From the NCBI RefSeq assembly GCF_016907695.1, contig NZ_JAFBCK010000001.1, positions 2,659,001 through 2,723,000 of the forward strand: a DNA stretch of 64,000 bases, in the 5' to 3' direction. The notes under the pieces are model-generated. The model did not search any database, was not told where the DNA came from, and saw nothing but the letters and a program-made list of their open reading frames with translations. This document shows, one piece after another, positions 25,680 to 34,004 of this stretch; position 1 is the first letter of the stretch; each line of letters starts with the position of its first letter. The DNA is from Actinokineospora baliensis. GTDB taxonomy: Bacteria; Actinomycetota; Actinomycetes; Mycobacteriales; Pseudonocardiaceae. The translations under genes and the position numbers were made by a program.

Positions 25680-26657
25680 GTGAGCAAGAAGCAGCGTTTG
25701 ATCGTTGTGGCCTCCGCCGCGCTCGCCCTGGCGGGCGTGTTCGCCGGTACCGCCCAGGCGGACCCGACCGGTGCGCCGACCTACCGCGAGCTGGCCGGTA
25801 CCGGCTCCGACACCACCCAGACGGTGATGAACGGCCTCGCCGACGCCATCACCATCAACGGCACCAAGGTGCTCGGTTCGTACGACGCCCGCGGCACCGC
25901 CCAGATCACGACGAAGGACGGCATCCCCGCCTGCACCTTCAACCGCCCGGAGAACTCCGGCGGTGGCGTGGCCGCCCTGAAGAACAGCATGACCACCGGT
26001 GACGGTTGCGTCCAGTTCGCGCGCTCCTCCTCGAACTCGGCGGCCGCCAACGCGGACATGAAGTTCATCCCGTTCGCGATCGACGCGCTGACCTACGCGG
26101 TCCGCAGCGACAGCGCGGTGCCCAAGAAGCTGACCAAGGCCCAGCTGACCGCGATCTACACCTGCACCAACACCGCGTTCAAGCCGCTGGCCCCGCAGTT
26201 CGGTTCCGGCACCCGCGCGTTCTTCATCCGCTCGGTCATGCCGACCGGCACCGTCGACTCGACGAACCTGTTCGGCACCAACGGCCAGTACTCCTGCGTC
26301 AACGACAAGGACGCGGCCAACGAGCCGATCCAGGAGCACGTCGGCACCTACCTGACCGACACCCGCCACCTGCTGCCCTACTCGATCGCGGTCTACAACT
26401 CGCAGGTCTACGGCAACGCCCCGGCCGCCCAGGGCAAGGCTGTTCTCGGCACCGTCGACAACATCCAGCCGACCAACCTGAACACCTCCTCGGTGTTCAA
26501 GCGCGACGTCTACAACGTGATCCCGGCCAACAAGCTCGAGGTCGCCCCGTACAACACCGTGTTCGTCGGCGCCAACTCGGCGATCTGCACCCGCGGCGAC
26601 GTCATCACCCGCTACGGCTTCGGTGTCGCGCCCAACTGCGGCGTCCCGGTCCAGTAG
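25680..26657 (+). CDS. Secreted PstS-like substrate-binding protein
   Basis: 325 aa from GTG 25680 with AAAAGG upstream. Signal peptide about 1-27 (AGVFAGTAQADP), no lipobox, no membrane tail, so it may be released into or beyond the wall. The start of the mature part, YRELAGTGSDTTQTVMNGL, replaces the PstS phosphate loop, and KLTKAQLTAIYTC with FGSGTRAFFIRSV gives the second lobe. Cys pairs (IPACTF/GDGCVQF, YTCTNT, YSCVND, ICTRG/PNCGVP) suggest disulfides. It starts a second transcription block of surface proteins. The ligand is probably phosphate or a phospho-compound, by location and fold. Confidence 0.82.
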   Translation: MSKKQRLIVVASAALALAGVFAGTAQADPTGAPTYRELAGTGSDTTQTVMNGLADAITINGTKVLGSYDARGTAQITTKDGIPACTFNRPENSGGGVAALKNSMTTGDGCVQFARSSSNSAAANADMKFIPFAIDALTYAVRSDSAVPKKLTKAQLTAIYTCTNTAFKPLAPQFGSGTRAFFIRSVMPTGTVDSTNLFGTNGQYSCVNDKDAANEPIQEHVGTYLTDTRHLLPYSIAVYNSQVYGNAPAAQGKAVLGTVDNIQPTNLNTSSVFKRDVYNVIPANKLEVAPYNTVFVGANSAICTRGDVITRYGFGVAPNCGVPVQ

Positions 26658-26706
26658 TCCTCCCCCTCTTCTTCGCGCTACCTGATCACGGAAGGTTTGC
26701 ACAACA

Positions 26707-28281
26707 GTGCGTACGAACGTCTTCACCCGCAGGCTGGTCGGCGGGGCCATCGCCTTCGCGGCAGCGACCGCTGCCACCCTCGGCGCGGCGGGCATCGCCG
26801 CCGCGGCGGCGCCCCCCGGAAACCTGGGCACCCTGAGCATCAACAAGACCTCCGGTCTTGACACCGACGCCCCCACCTTCACCACGTCCGCGGGCTGCAC
26901 CCCGGACTCCGACGGCTACAGCCTGTTCGTCTACGGGCCGGGTGCGTGGGACGCGGGCTTCACCGCGACCCCCGTCACCGACGTCGGCTTCTCGCAGAGC
27001 GGCGGCTTCCCGATCGTCCAGGGCCTGTCCTTCAAGGACATCGCGGTGGACAACGCCACCACGATCGTCCCGGGCAAGTACACCGTCGCCGCCTACTGCG
27101 TCGACCAGTTCGCCGCCGAGAACAAGGGCGCGTTCACCCGCGACATCTGGTTCACCTCCGCCACCGCGTGGCGCGACAGCGACCCGGCCGTGCAGAACCC
27201 CAGCACCACCGCGCTCTCGGTCACCCCGGCCGCCCCGGTCGTCTCGGGCACCAACGTGACCCTGACCGCCAACGTCACCCCGGCCACCGCCGCGGGCACC
27301 GTCCAGTTCAAGGACGGCGCAGGCGACCTCGGTGCCCCGGTGACCGTGGTCGGCGGTGTCGCGACCCTCTCCACCACCGCGCTGCCCACCGGTGCGCGTT
27401 CGCTGACCGCCTCCTTCTCGGGCGCGGGCTACGTCACCTCCACCTCGTCGGCCGTGACCTACCAGGTCAACGCCCCCGCGGCCGTCTCCACCACGACCGC
27501 CCTCGCGGTCACCCCGAGCGGTACCGCCGCCGCGTACTCGCCCGTCACCCTCTCCGCCACCGTGAACCCGGGTGCGGCCGCCGGTGCGGTGCAGTTCTTC
27601 GACGGTGCCAACGCCCTGGGCAACCCGGTCGCCGTGTCCGCCGGTGCGGCCTCGCTGACCACCTCCACCCTCGCGGTGGGCGCGCACAACTTCACCGCGC
27701 GCTTCGTCCCCACCAACGCCGCCGCCTACGAGCCCTCGGTCTCGCTGGGCGTCGCCCTCGAGGTCACCCCGTTCGCCGGTGTGACCGCGTCGCAGAACAT
27801 CACCACCACCGTGCTCGCCGGTGAGCTGCTCATCAGCGTCGCCAACCAGAACGTGGTCCTGCCCTCCCCGGTCATGGCCGCCGACGGTTCGCTGCTGACC
27901 ACCGCTGGCTCGCTCAACCCGATCAAGGTCACCGACACCCGCGCGGGCAACCCGGGCTGGAACGTCTCCGGCCAGGTGTCCGACTTCGTCAACGGCGCCA
28001 ACTCCATCAACGGCGCGAACCTGGGCTGGACCCCGAAGCTCGTCGACAAGTCCGCCCCCCAGGTGATCGCCGTCGGTGCGCAGGTCAACCCGGCCAACGC
28101 CATCGCCCCGGGTGCCACCGCGCCCAACGGCCTCGGCCTGGCCGCCGCCCGCGTTCTCGCCACCGCCGCCGCCCTCGGCGGCAACGGCACCGCGAACCTG
28201 TCGGCCGACCTCGCCCTCAACGTCCCCACCTCCACCGTGGCGGGCACCTACTCGGCGCTGCTGACCCTCACCGCCATCTGA
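26707..28281 (+). CDS. Secreted Ig-like / WxL-like cell-surface protein
   Basis: 524 aa, GTG start with GGAAGG upstream. Order: signal peptide (about 1-36); a domain of about 115 residues (LGTLSINKTSGLDTDAPTF ... AFTRDIWF) shared with two neighbours; two bacterial Ig-like repeats (about 160-255 and 260-352); and a C-terminal WxL-like domain (about 360-524) with NPIKVTDTRAGNPGWNVSG, NLGWTPKLV and an end like VAGTYSALLTLTAI. WxL domains bind peptidoglycan non-covalently in Firmicutes; this actinobacterial version has GWNV and GWTP instead of strict WxL. The next gene encodes a WxL-interacting-type protein, which supports the reading. Confidence 0.72.
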   Translation: MRTNVFTRRLVGGAIAFAAATAATLGAAGIAAAAAPPGNLGTLSINKTSGLDTDAPTFTTSAGCTPDSDGYSLFVYGPGAWDAGFTATPVTDVGFSQSGGFPIVQGLSFKDIAVDNATTIVPGKYTVAAYCVDQFAAENKGAFTRDIWFTSATAWRDSDPAVQNPSTTALSVTPAAPVVSGTNVTLTANVTPATAAGTVQFKDGAGDLGAPVTVVGGVATLSTTALPTGARSLTASFSGAGYVTSTSSAVTYQVNAPAAVSTTTALAVTPSGTAAAYSPVTLSATVNPGAAAGAVQFFDGANALGNPVAVSAGAASLTTSTLAVGAHNFTARFVPTNAAAYEPSVSLGVALEVTPFAGVTASQNITTTVLAGELLISVANQNVVLPSPVMAADGSLLTTAGSLNPIKVTDTRAGNPGWNVSGQVSDFVNGANSINGANLGWTPKLVDKSAPQVIAVGAQVNPANAIAPGATAPNGLGLAAARVLATAAALGGNGTANLSADLALNVPTSTVAGTYSALLTLTAI

Positions 28282-28320
28282 GGTAAGCCCGAGACCGGCT
28301 GATCGACCTCGATCGAGCCA

Positions 28321-28357
28321 GTGGGGCGGACCGGGCCAGGTACCCGGTCCGCCCCAC
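28321..28357 (+). terminator. Strong hairpin between the WxL-like and DUF916-like genes
   Basis: A perfect 15-bp stem (GTGGGGCGGACCGGG with its complement) and 7-nt loop, 40 bp after the stop. No T-run. It may terminate most transcription so that the Ig/WxL-like protein is made in excess over the downstream genes. Confidence 0.7.
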
Positions 28358-28386
28358 ACCCCTTGACCCTCTACTAAGGACTGACC

Positions 28387-29412
28387 ATGAAGCGGATCTG
28401 GCGCCGTGCGGTGCTCTCCGGTCTGCTGGCGCTGCTGGGCACCGGGCTGACCGGACTGGTCCCGGCGCACGCCACCACCGCCGCCGCGGCAGCACCCGCC
28501 ACCTTCGGCGTGCGCCCGGCGACCGCCCAGGCGCCGGACAACCGCCCGAACTTCAGCTACAGCGCGACACCCGGCGCGGTCGTGGTCGACCACGTCGCGG
28601 TGTCGAACGTGTCCAACGACCCGCTCTCGCTCAAGCTCTACCCCAACGACGCGTTCAACACCCCCGACGGCGGATTCGACCTGCTGGCTTCCAATGCCAA
28701 GTCGGTCGACGTCGGCGCCTGGGTCACCGTGGACTCCGGCCAGGTCGAGGTCCCCGGTCGCACCACCAAGATCGTGCCGTTCCGGCTGAGCATCCCGCAG
28801 AACGCCACCCCCGGCGACCACGTCGGCGGCATCGTGGCCGCGCTGGTCACGGAGGCCACCAACGCCGAGGGGCAGCGGGTCGCCGTCGAGCAGCGCGTGG
28901 GCGCCCGGGTGTACCTGCGCGTCTCCGGTGACCTCATGCCCAAGCTGAGCATCGAGGACCTCTCCGCCGACTACGAGCACTCGCTGTTCGGCCGCGGCGA
29001 CACCGTCGTCGAGTACACCGTGCGCAACTCCGGCAACGTCCGCCTCGGCGGCAAGCAGACGGTCACCGTCGAGACCCCCTGGGGCTCCGGGACCGCCGCG
29101 CAGAACCTGGCGGACCTGCCGGAACTGCTGCCCGGCAACACCTTCCGCGTGCGCACCGTCGTGTCCGGCGTGCTGCCCGCGGGCTGGCTCGACGCGCTGG
29201 TGCACATCGATCCGGTCGCGCCGCCAGGCCCGCAGCCCCAGGCGCAGGCGGTCGACGCGAGCGTCACCGCCGTCGCCGTTCCGTGGCTGCTGCTCATCCT
29301 CGTGCTCCTGGTCGTCGCACTGGTGCTGTTCCTGTTGTGGCGCAGGCGCCAACGCCGCGCGCGGCCCGTGGTCGAGCCGGAACCGCTGCCGGAGGTGGAA
29401 CATGCGGTCTAG
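28387..29412 (+). CDS. WxL-interacting (DUF916-like) membrane-anchored protein
   Basis: 341 aa, ATG. Signal peptide about 1-36; FGVRPATAQAPDNRPNFSYSATPGAVVVDHVAVSN is the start of the DUF916 / WxL-protein peptidoglycan-binding domain (core FSYSATPGAVVVDHVAV); VPFRLSIPQNATPGDHVGGIVAAL is its hallmark; a second beta domain follows (about 180-285). One membrane helix (about 298-318) and a basic tail end the protein. In Firmicutes such proteins pair with WxL proteins on the wall. It overlaps the next gene by 11 bp, so the two are co-translated. Confidence 0.82.
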   Translation: MKRIWRRAVLSGLLALLGTGLTGLVPAHATTAAAAAPATFGVRPATAQAPDNRPNFSYSATPGAVVVDHVAVSNVSNDPLSLKLYPNDAFNTPDGGFDLLASNAKSVDVGAWVTVDSGQVEVPGRTTKIVPFRLSIPQNATPGDHVGGIVAALVTEATNAEGQRVAVEQRVGARVYLRVSGDLMPKLSIEDLSADYEHSLFGRGDTVVEYTVRNSGNVRLGGKQTVTVETPWGSGTAAQNLADLPELLPGNTFRVRTVVSGVLPAGWLDALVHIDPVAPPGPQPQAQAVDASVTAVAVPWLLLILVLLVVALVLFLLWRRRQRRARPVVEPEPLPEVEHAV

Positions 29413-30136
29413 TCGCGTCCTGTTCGCCGCGCTCGTCGCGGTGGTACTCGGGTTGTTCCTGCCGGGCACGGCGTCGGCGGAGCGCATCGGCGGGCTGCTG
29501 GTCACCCCCGGCGAGAGCGTCGACCAGGTCCCCGTGCGGCTCAAGACCGAGAAGGGCTGCCCGCAGGGCGCCACCGGCTACATCGCGACCATGAAGGGCC
29601 ACGGCCTGGACAACGTCGTCGTGGTGCCGACCTCGGACGTGCTGATGTCGCACGACAAGGAGTTCATGGTCCCGGTCGCCAACACCTTCAGCGACTACGC
29701 CAAGGACAACAACACCACGCTGCAGGGCCGCTACGAGATCACGCTCAGCTGCGTCGACGCGTTCTCCCAGCAGAACTTCGGCGACTTCACCGCCTCGATC
29801 GACATCCCGGCCGCCGGGCGCTACGCGGCCGTCGGCGCGGCCAAGGGCCCGGCGCGCAACACCGACCCGATCGTCCCGCCGGAGCTCGGGCTGGGTGCCG
29901 AGGAGCCCGGCGCCGCACCCGCGCCGCAGGCCGGTGACCCGGGGCAGCAGCCCTCCGACGTCGCGCAGCCGGGGGCCGCCCCTGCCGACGTCGCCGAGCC
30001 CGACCGCTCCGGGTCGAGCTCCAACACCTTCCTCTACCTGGGTGGTGGCGTGGCGGTGCTGGTCGTGGCAGCGGCCATCGGCGCCCGAATCCGCAGGCGG
30101 GGACCCGCGACCACCACCGAGTCCGAAACCGAGTGA
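29402..30136 (+). CDS. Membrane-anchored surface protein with the locus-specific domain
   Basis: 244 aa, ATG overlapping the DUF916-like gene by 11 bp. Signal peptide about 1-26, extracellular part about 27-145, a Pro/Ala/Gly-rich linker, a membrane helix (about 213-232) and a basic tail. The extracellular part (LLVTPGESVDQVPVRLKTEKGC ... TTLQGRYEITLSCVDAF; cores quoted) aligns with the domain seen at the N-terminus of the WxL-like protein and twice in the next protein: Cys at the start, a Y..T/T.KG strand, then YxxxLxCVDxF. No known family comes to mind. Confidence 0.72.
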   Translation: MRSSRVLFAALVAVVLGLFLPGTASAERIGGLLVTPGESVDQVPVRLKTEKGCPQGATGYIATMKGHGLDNVVVVPTSDVLMSHDKEFMVPVANTFSDYAKDNNTTLQGRYEITLSCVDAFSQQNFGDFTASIDIPAAGRYAAVGAAKGPARNTDPIVPPELGLGAEEPGAAPAPQAGDPGQQPSDVAQPGAAPADVAEPDRSGSSSNTFLYLGGGVAVLVVAAAIGARIRRRGPATTTESETE

Positions 30137-30179
30137 CGCCGAACCCGGCCGCAGCTCACGAACTGGAGGCAGTGAACTC

Positions 30180-31745
30180 ATGCGTAAGCGCCAACTGATC
30201 GCGGCAGGCGCGGCGGTCCTCACCACGGCCGCGGTGGGCATCGTGCTCGCCGCGGGCACCAGCCAGGCCGAACCGCCCGCGGCGACCTTAGGGACGCTGA
30301 CCGTCAGCAAGCAGCTCGGTCTGGACACCGACGCGCCGACCTGGACGACCGAGGGCCCGTGCACCCCGGACTCCGACGGCTACACGCTGTGGATCTACGG
30401 GCCGGGCGGGTTCGCCAAGGGCCTGGTCGGTTCCCCGATCTCGGACGTCGGCTTCTCCACCACCGACCCGATCAGCGTCACCCAGGGCCTGACCTTCAAG
30501 GACATCGCGCTGGAGAACAGCACCACGATCCAGGCGGGCGAGTTCACTGCGGTCGTGTTCTGCCGCGACGGCTTCGGCGGCGTCGACACCGGCACGTTCA
30601 CCAAGAAGTTCTACTTCGTCGACCCGACGCACTGGCAGGTGCGCAACCCGGCGGACCCCACCACCACGTCGTCGACCACCACCACCACCACGACCATCCC
30701 GCCGACCACCACGTCGACCACCACCGTGGTGCCGACGACCACGACCACGACGGTCGAGCCGACCACGACGACCACCACGGTCGAGCCGACCACGACGACG
30801 ACCACGGTCGAGCCCACGACGACGACCACGACCGTCGAGCCGACCACCACCACGACCACGGTCGAGCCCACCACCACCACCACCACCACGACCACGACCG
30901 TCGAGCCGACGACCACCACGACGACCGTCGCGCCCACGACGACGACCACCACGGTGCAGCCGACGACGACCACCACCACCACGGTCAAGCCGACGACGAC
31001 CACCACCACGACCACGACGGTCAAGCCGACGACCACCACGACCACGGGTGGGGCGACCACCACGACCCCGTCCGGCCCGGTCCGGCTCGGCGCGCTGACC
31101 CCCAGCAAGACCAGCGGAGCCGCCAACGAGACCCCGCCGACCTACTTCACCGACGGCCCGTGCCCGAAGTCGACCAAGGAATACCTGATCAACGTCAAGG
31201 GCCCGGGTGACTGGCTCAAGGGCTTCCCCGGCGCGGTCGCCACCGAGACCGACATGTCCATGAGCGACCCCTTCACCGGCACCCAGACCTGGGGCTTCGC
31301 CGACATCGCCAAGGACAACAACGTCACCATCGCGCCGGGCACCTACACCGTCGAACTGCGCTGCGTCGACGCCTTCGGCCAGCTCGACCTCGGCTGGTAC
31401 GACGTCAAGCTGGAGTTCTTCGCCGCGGCGGACGGGGTGCGCTGGAAGCTCGCGCCGGGCACCGGCACGACGACCACCAACCCGTCGTCCACCACGACCA
31501 CCCTGCCCGGCGGTGGCACCACCACCACGACCGCGCCCGGTGGCGGCACCACCACGACCACCGACCCCGCCCCGCAGGGCAGCTCCGGCACCAGCGGCAC
31601 CGGTGGCCTCGCCAGCACCGGTGCGTCCGTGGGCCTCAGCCTGCTTGCCGGTACCGCGCTGATCGGGTTCGGCGCCCTCGCGCTCGTCGCCGCCCGTCGT
31701 CGTCGCGCCGCCGGTGCGCCCAGCGAGTGGCCGACCGAGAGCTGA
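30180..31745 (+). CDS. LAXTG cell-wall protein with threonine-rich stalk
   Basis: 521 aa from ATG 30180. Signal peptide about 1-30; a first locus-specific domain (about 35-155, with CTPDSDGYTLWIYGPGGF and AVVFCRDGFGG); a threonine stalk of nonapeptides TTTTTTVEP and longer variants (about 160-297); a second such domain (about 302-420, with YTVELRCVDAFGQ); a second Thr/Gly linker; and a sorting signal LASTG at about 477, followed by a hydrophobic segment and RRRR. LAXTG is the motif of class E sortases. The protein is expected to be fixed to peptidoglycan and to reach outward. The sortase-like gene follows, 70 bp away. Confidence 0.82.
   Translation: MRKRQLIAAGAAVLTTAAVGIVLAAGTSQAEPPAATLGTLTVSKQLGLDTDAPTWTTEGPCTPDSDGYTLWIYGPGGFAKGLVGSPISDVGFSTTDPISVTQGLTFKDIALENSTTIQAGEFTAVVFCRDGFGGVDTGTFTKKFYFVDPTHWQVRNPADPTTTSSTTTTTTTIPPTTTSTTTVVPTTTTTTVEPTTTTTTVEPTTTTTTVEPTTTTTTVEPTTTTTTVEPTTTTTTTTTTVEPTTTTTTVAPTTTTTTVQPTTTTTTTVKPTTTTTTTTTVKPTTTTTTGGATTTTPSGPVRLGALTPSKTSGAANETPPTYFTDGPCPKSTKEYLINVKGPGDWLKGFPGAVATETDMSMSDPFTGTQTWGFADIAKDNNVTIAPGTYTVELRCVDAFGQLDLGWYDVKLEFFAAADGVRWKLAPGTGTTTTNPSSTTTTLPGGGTTTTTAPGGGTTTTTDPAPQGSSGTSGTGGLASTGASVGLSLLAGTALIGFGALALVAARRRRAAGAPSEWPTES
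30658..31068 (+). repeat. Tandem coding repeat (about 27-bp unit, TTTTTTVEP)
   Basis: ACG/ACC codon runs broken by GTCGAGCCG or related triplets, in about 11 units. Unit lengths vary (six, seven, nine or ten Thr), as expected from slippage or unequal crossing-over. The spacer changes from VEP to VAP, VQP and VKP toward the 3' end. Confidence 0.85.
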
Positions 31746-31815
31746 TGACCGCCGACCGGTGCGCGCCGCGGGGTGACCCGCGGCGCGCACCGGCCGCCCG
31801 AGAGAGGACACCAGG

Positions 31816-32757
31816 GTGACCATGCTCGACACACCCCCGCCTGCCCCGCCGCCACCGGGCCTGCCGCCATCGGGCCTGCCGGAGCTGGGCCTGCTGGAAG
31901 GGAAGTACCGGCCGGAACGGCCCGCACTGCTGCTGGCCGGGCAGATGGTGGCCATCCTCGGCGCGGTGCTGCTGTGCTTCGTCGCCCAGCTCGTCTTCCT
32001 CGGCGCGCTCAAGCACGAGCGCGACCAGAACTCCGCCTACAACGCCCTGCGCACCGACCTGGCCAAGGCGACCGCGCCGGTGTCCGGGCTGACCGAGGAC
32101 GGCAGGCTGCTCGACAGCGGCACCCCGGTCGCGATCATCGAGATCCCGCGGCTGCGGCTGCAGGAGGTCGTCCTCGAGGGCACCTCCGCGCGCACCCTGA
32201 AGTCCGGGCCGGGGCACGTGCGCAACACGCCGCTGCCCGGCCAGTCCGGCACGAGCCTGATCTACGGCCGCAAGGCGGCATACGGCGGACCGTTCGCCCA
32301 GATCGACAAGCTGCGCCAGGGCGACGAGATCGTGGTCACCACCGGCCAGGGCGAGCACCGCTACATGGTGCAGGGCGTGCGCCGCGTCAACGACAAGGAG
32401 CGGGTCGCCCCCGCTGGCGAGGGGCGGCTGACCCTGGCCACCGCGGACGGGTCCTACTTCCTGCCGACCGACGTCATCCGGGTCGACGCCAAGCTGGTGT
32501 CGGAGGTGCAGGCCAAGACCAGGCAGCTGCCCGCGTTCGCGGTGCCCGACAACGAGCGCGCCATGGTCGGCGACCGCTCCGCGCTGGTACCGGTCGCGCT
32601 GTGGACGCTGATCCTCGCCGCCGCGGGGGTCGGCGCGGTGTACGTGCGCCAGCGGGTCGGCCGGTGGCAGGCCTGGGTGATCGGGGTGCCGGTGGTCGGC
32701 GCCGTCGCGCTCACCCTCGCCGACCACACCGCCGCCCTGCTGCCCAACCTGATGTGA
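31816..32757 (+). CDS. Class E sortase-like protein lacking catalytic His and Cys
   Basis: 313 aa, GTG 31816 (ATG 31822 is possible). Proline-rich head, membrane helix about 37-63, sortase fold about 103-232, then two more membrane helices (about 258-276 and 285-303). The fold is recognisable from [39 protein letters not shown] and [20 protein letters not shown]. In active class E enzymes the first block reads GHR..YG and the second TLTTC; here Arg152 replaces His and Ala210 replaces Cys, while Arg222 may be kept. The protein should not be a transpeptidase. It may bind or position LAXTG substrates or serve as a scaffold. It overlaps no gene; pstB follows 17 bp on. Confidence 0.85.
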   Translation: MTMLDTPPPAPPPPGLPPSGLPELGLLEGKYRPERPALLLAGQMVAILGAVLLCFVAQLVFLGALKHERDQNSAYNALRTDLAKATAPVSGLTEDGRLLDSGTPVAIIEIPRLRLQEVVLEGTSARTLKSGPGHVRNTPLPGQSGTSLIYGRKAAYGGPFAQIDKLRQGDEIVVTTGQGEHRYMVQGVRRVNDKERVAPAGEGRLTLATADGSYFLPTDVIRVDAKLVSEVQAKTRQLPAFAVPDNERAMVGDRSALVPVALWTLILAAAGVGAVYVRQRVGRWQAWVIGVPVVGAVALTLADHTAALLPNLM

Positions 32758-32774
32758 CCGGAGAGGACCCCCGA

Positions 32775-33593
32775 ATGACCAGCGTGATGACCAGCCCCCT
32801 GCCCGTGCCCGGCGCCGAGCGGGCCAGCATCGACGCGCGCGAGGTGTCCGCCTGGTTCGGCGACCGCAAGGTCCTCGACCGGGTGTCGCTGCTGATGCCC
32901 GGCGGGTCGGTGACCGCGCTGATCGGCCCCTCCGGCTGCGGCAAGTCGACGTTCCTGCGCACCCTCAACCGGATGCACGAGCTGATCCCCGGCGCCTCGC
33001 TGGCGGGCGAGGTCCTGCTCTCCGGGGTCGACATCTACGACCCGGGCCGCAAGCTCACCGACGCCCGCAAGCAGATCGGGATGGTGTTCCAGAAGCCCAA
33101 CCCGTTCCCGGCGATGTCCATCTACGACAACGTGATCGCGGGCCTGAAGCTGACCGGGCTCAAGGTCGCCCGCTCCGAGCGCGACGACCTGGTCGAGCAG
33201 TGCCTGACCAAGGCGGGCCTGTGGGTCGAGGTCCGCGACCGGCTCCGCCAGCCGGGTGGCGCGCTCTCCGGCGGGCAGCAGCAGCGGCTGTGCATCGCCC
33301 GCTCGCTCGCGGTGCGGCCCAAGGTGCTGCTCATGGACGAGCCGTGCTCGGCGCTGGACCCGACCTCGACCAGGCGCATCGAGCAGACGATCGCCGAGCT
33401 CGGCCACGAGGTGACGATCATCATCGTGACGCACAACATGCAGCAGGCGGCCCGGGTTTCGCAGCAGTGCGCGTTCTTCCTCGCCGAGCAGGGCACCCCG
33501 GGTGTGATCGTCGAGGCAGGGCCGACGCAGCAGATCTTCACCTCGCCCAACGACCAGCGCACCTCCGACTACGTCAACGGCCGGTTCGGCTGA
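32775..33593 (+). CDS. pstB: Phosphate ABC transporter ATP-binding protein PstB
   Basis: 272 aa from ATG 32775. Walker [21 protein letters not shown], with the NRM hallmark of PstB; Q-loop [19 protein letters not shown]; signature [16 protein letters not shown]; Walker [15 protein letters not shown]-loop [13 protein letters not shown]. All are intact. It energises PstCA. The distance from pstA (over 11 kb, with the surface genes between) is unusual. It is placed right behind the sortase-like gene, so both are likely transcribed together. Confidence 0.95.
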   Translation: MTSVMTSPLPVPGAERASIDAREVSAWFGDRKVLDRVSLLMPGGSVTALIGPSGCGKSTFLRTLNRMHELIPGASLAGEVLLSGVDIYDPGRKLTDARKQIGMVFQKPNPFPAMSIYDNVIAGLKLTGLKVARSERDDLVEQCLTKAGLWVEVRDRLRQPGGALSGGQQQRLCIARSLAVRPKVLLMDEPCSALDPTSTRRIEQTIAELGHEVTIIIVTHNMQQAARVSQQCAFFLAEQGTPGVIVEAGPTQQIFTSPNDQRTSDYVNGRFG

Positions 33594-33669
33594 TCAACCC
33601 GATCGTGGGGTCGTCGCGGGCCGGTCGGCGCGGGTAGCGTGGGTGTCCGGCACGGTTCGCGGTGGGGGT

Positions 33670-34002
33670 GTGGTGGATCTTCGGTTGGACCCGGCTCCGG
33701 CCCCCGGGGTGGTGCTGGTCGCGATCGGCGGCGAGGTGGACCTGGTCGCGGCGGGCATCCTGGAGCGGTTCCTGCTCGGTGCGGTCGCCGAGCAGCGCAG
33801 CAGCAAACCGGGCCTGATCGTCGACCTGTCGGACGCGCAGTTCTTCGGCTGCGCGGGCCTCAACGCCCTGCTGGCCGCCCAGCGCAGGCTCGAGCGCACG
33901 GGCGGCTGGCTGCGCTTGGTCGACGTCTCCGCCGCGGTGTCGCGCGTGCTCGACGCCAACGGCATGAACACCCACCTCAAAGTCACCACCTCCGGAGCCT
34001 GA
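33670..34002 (+). CDS. STAS-domain protein (anti-sigma-factor antagonist type)
   Basis: About 110 aa. GTG 33670 (or 33673) begins at the STAS domain and follows GGTGGGGG; GTG 33643 is a longer option. The fold is seen in VVLVAIGGEVDLVAAGIL, LIVDLSDAQFFGCAGLNALLAA and WLRLVDVSAAVSRVL. The usual phosphorylatable Ser of SpoIIAA-type antagonists (DSSGL) is replaced by Cys-Ala in FFGCAGLNAL, so phosphorylation control is doubtful. Partner unknown; no anti-sigma kinase is adjacent. Confidence 0.8.
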   Translation: MVDLRLDPAPAPGVVLVAIGGEVDLVAAGILERFLLGAVAEQRSSKPGLIVDLSDAQFFGCAGLNALLAAQRRLERTGGWLRLVDVSAAVSRVLDANGMNTHLKVTTSGA

Positions 34003-34004
34003 CC

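Noticed and set aside
30658..31068. Short regularly spaced repeats that might suggest a CRISPR array
   Set aside because: Repeats are in frame with a surface protein gene, the unit is 27 bp without unique spacers, and no cas gene is present.
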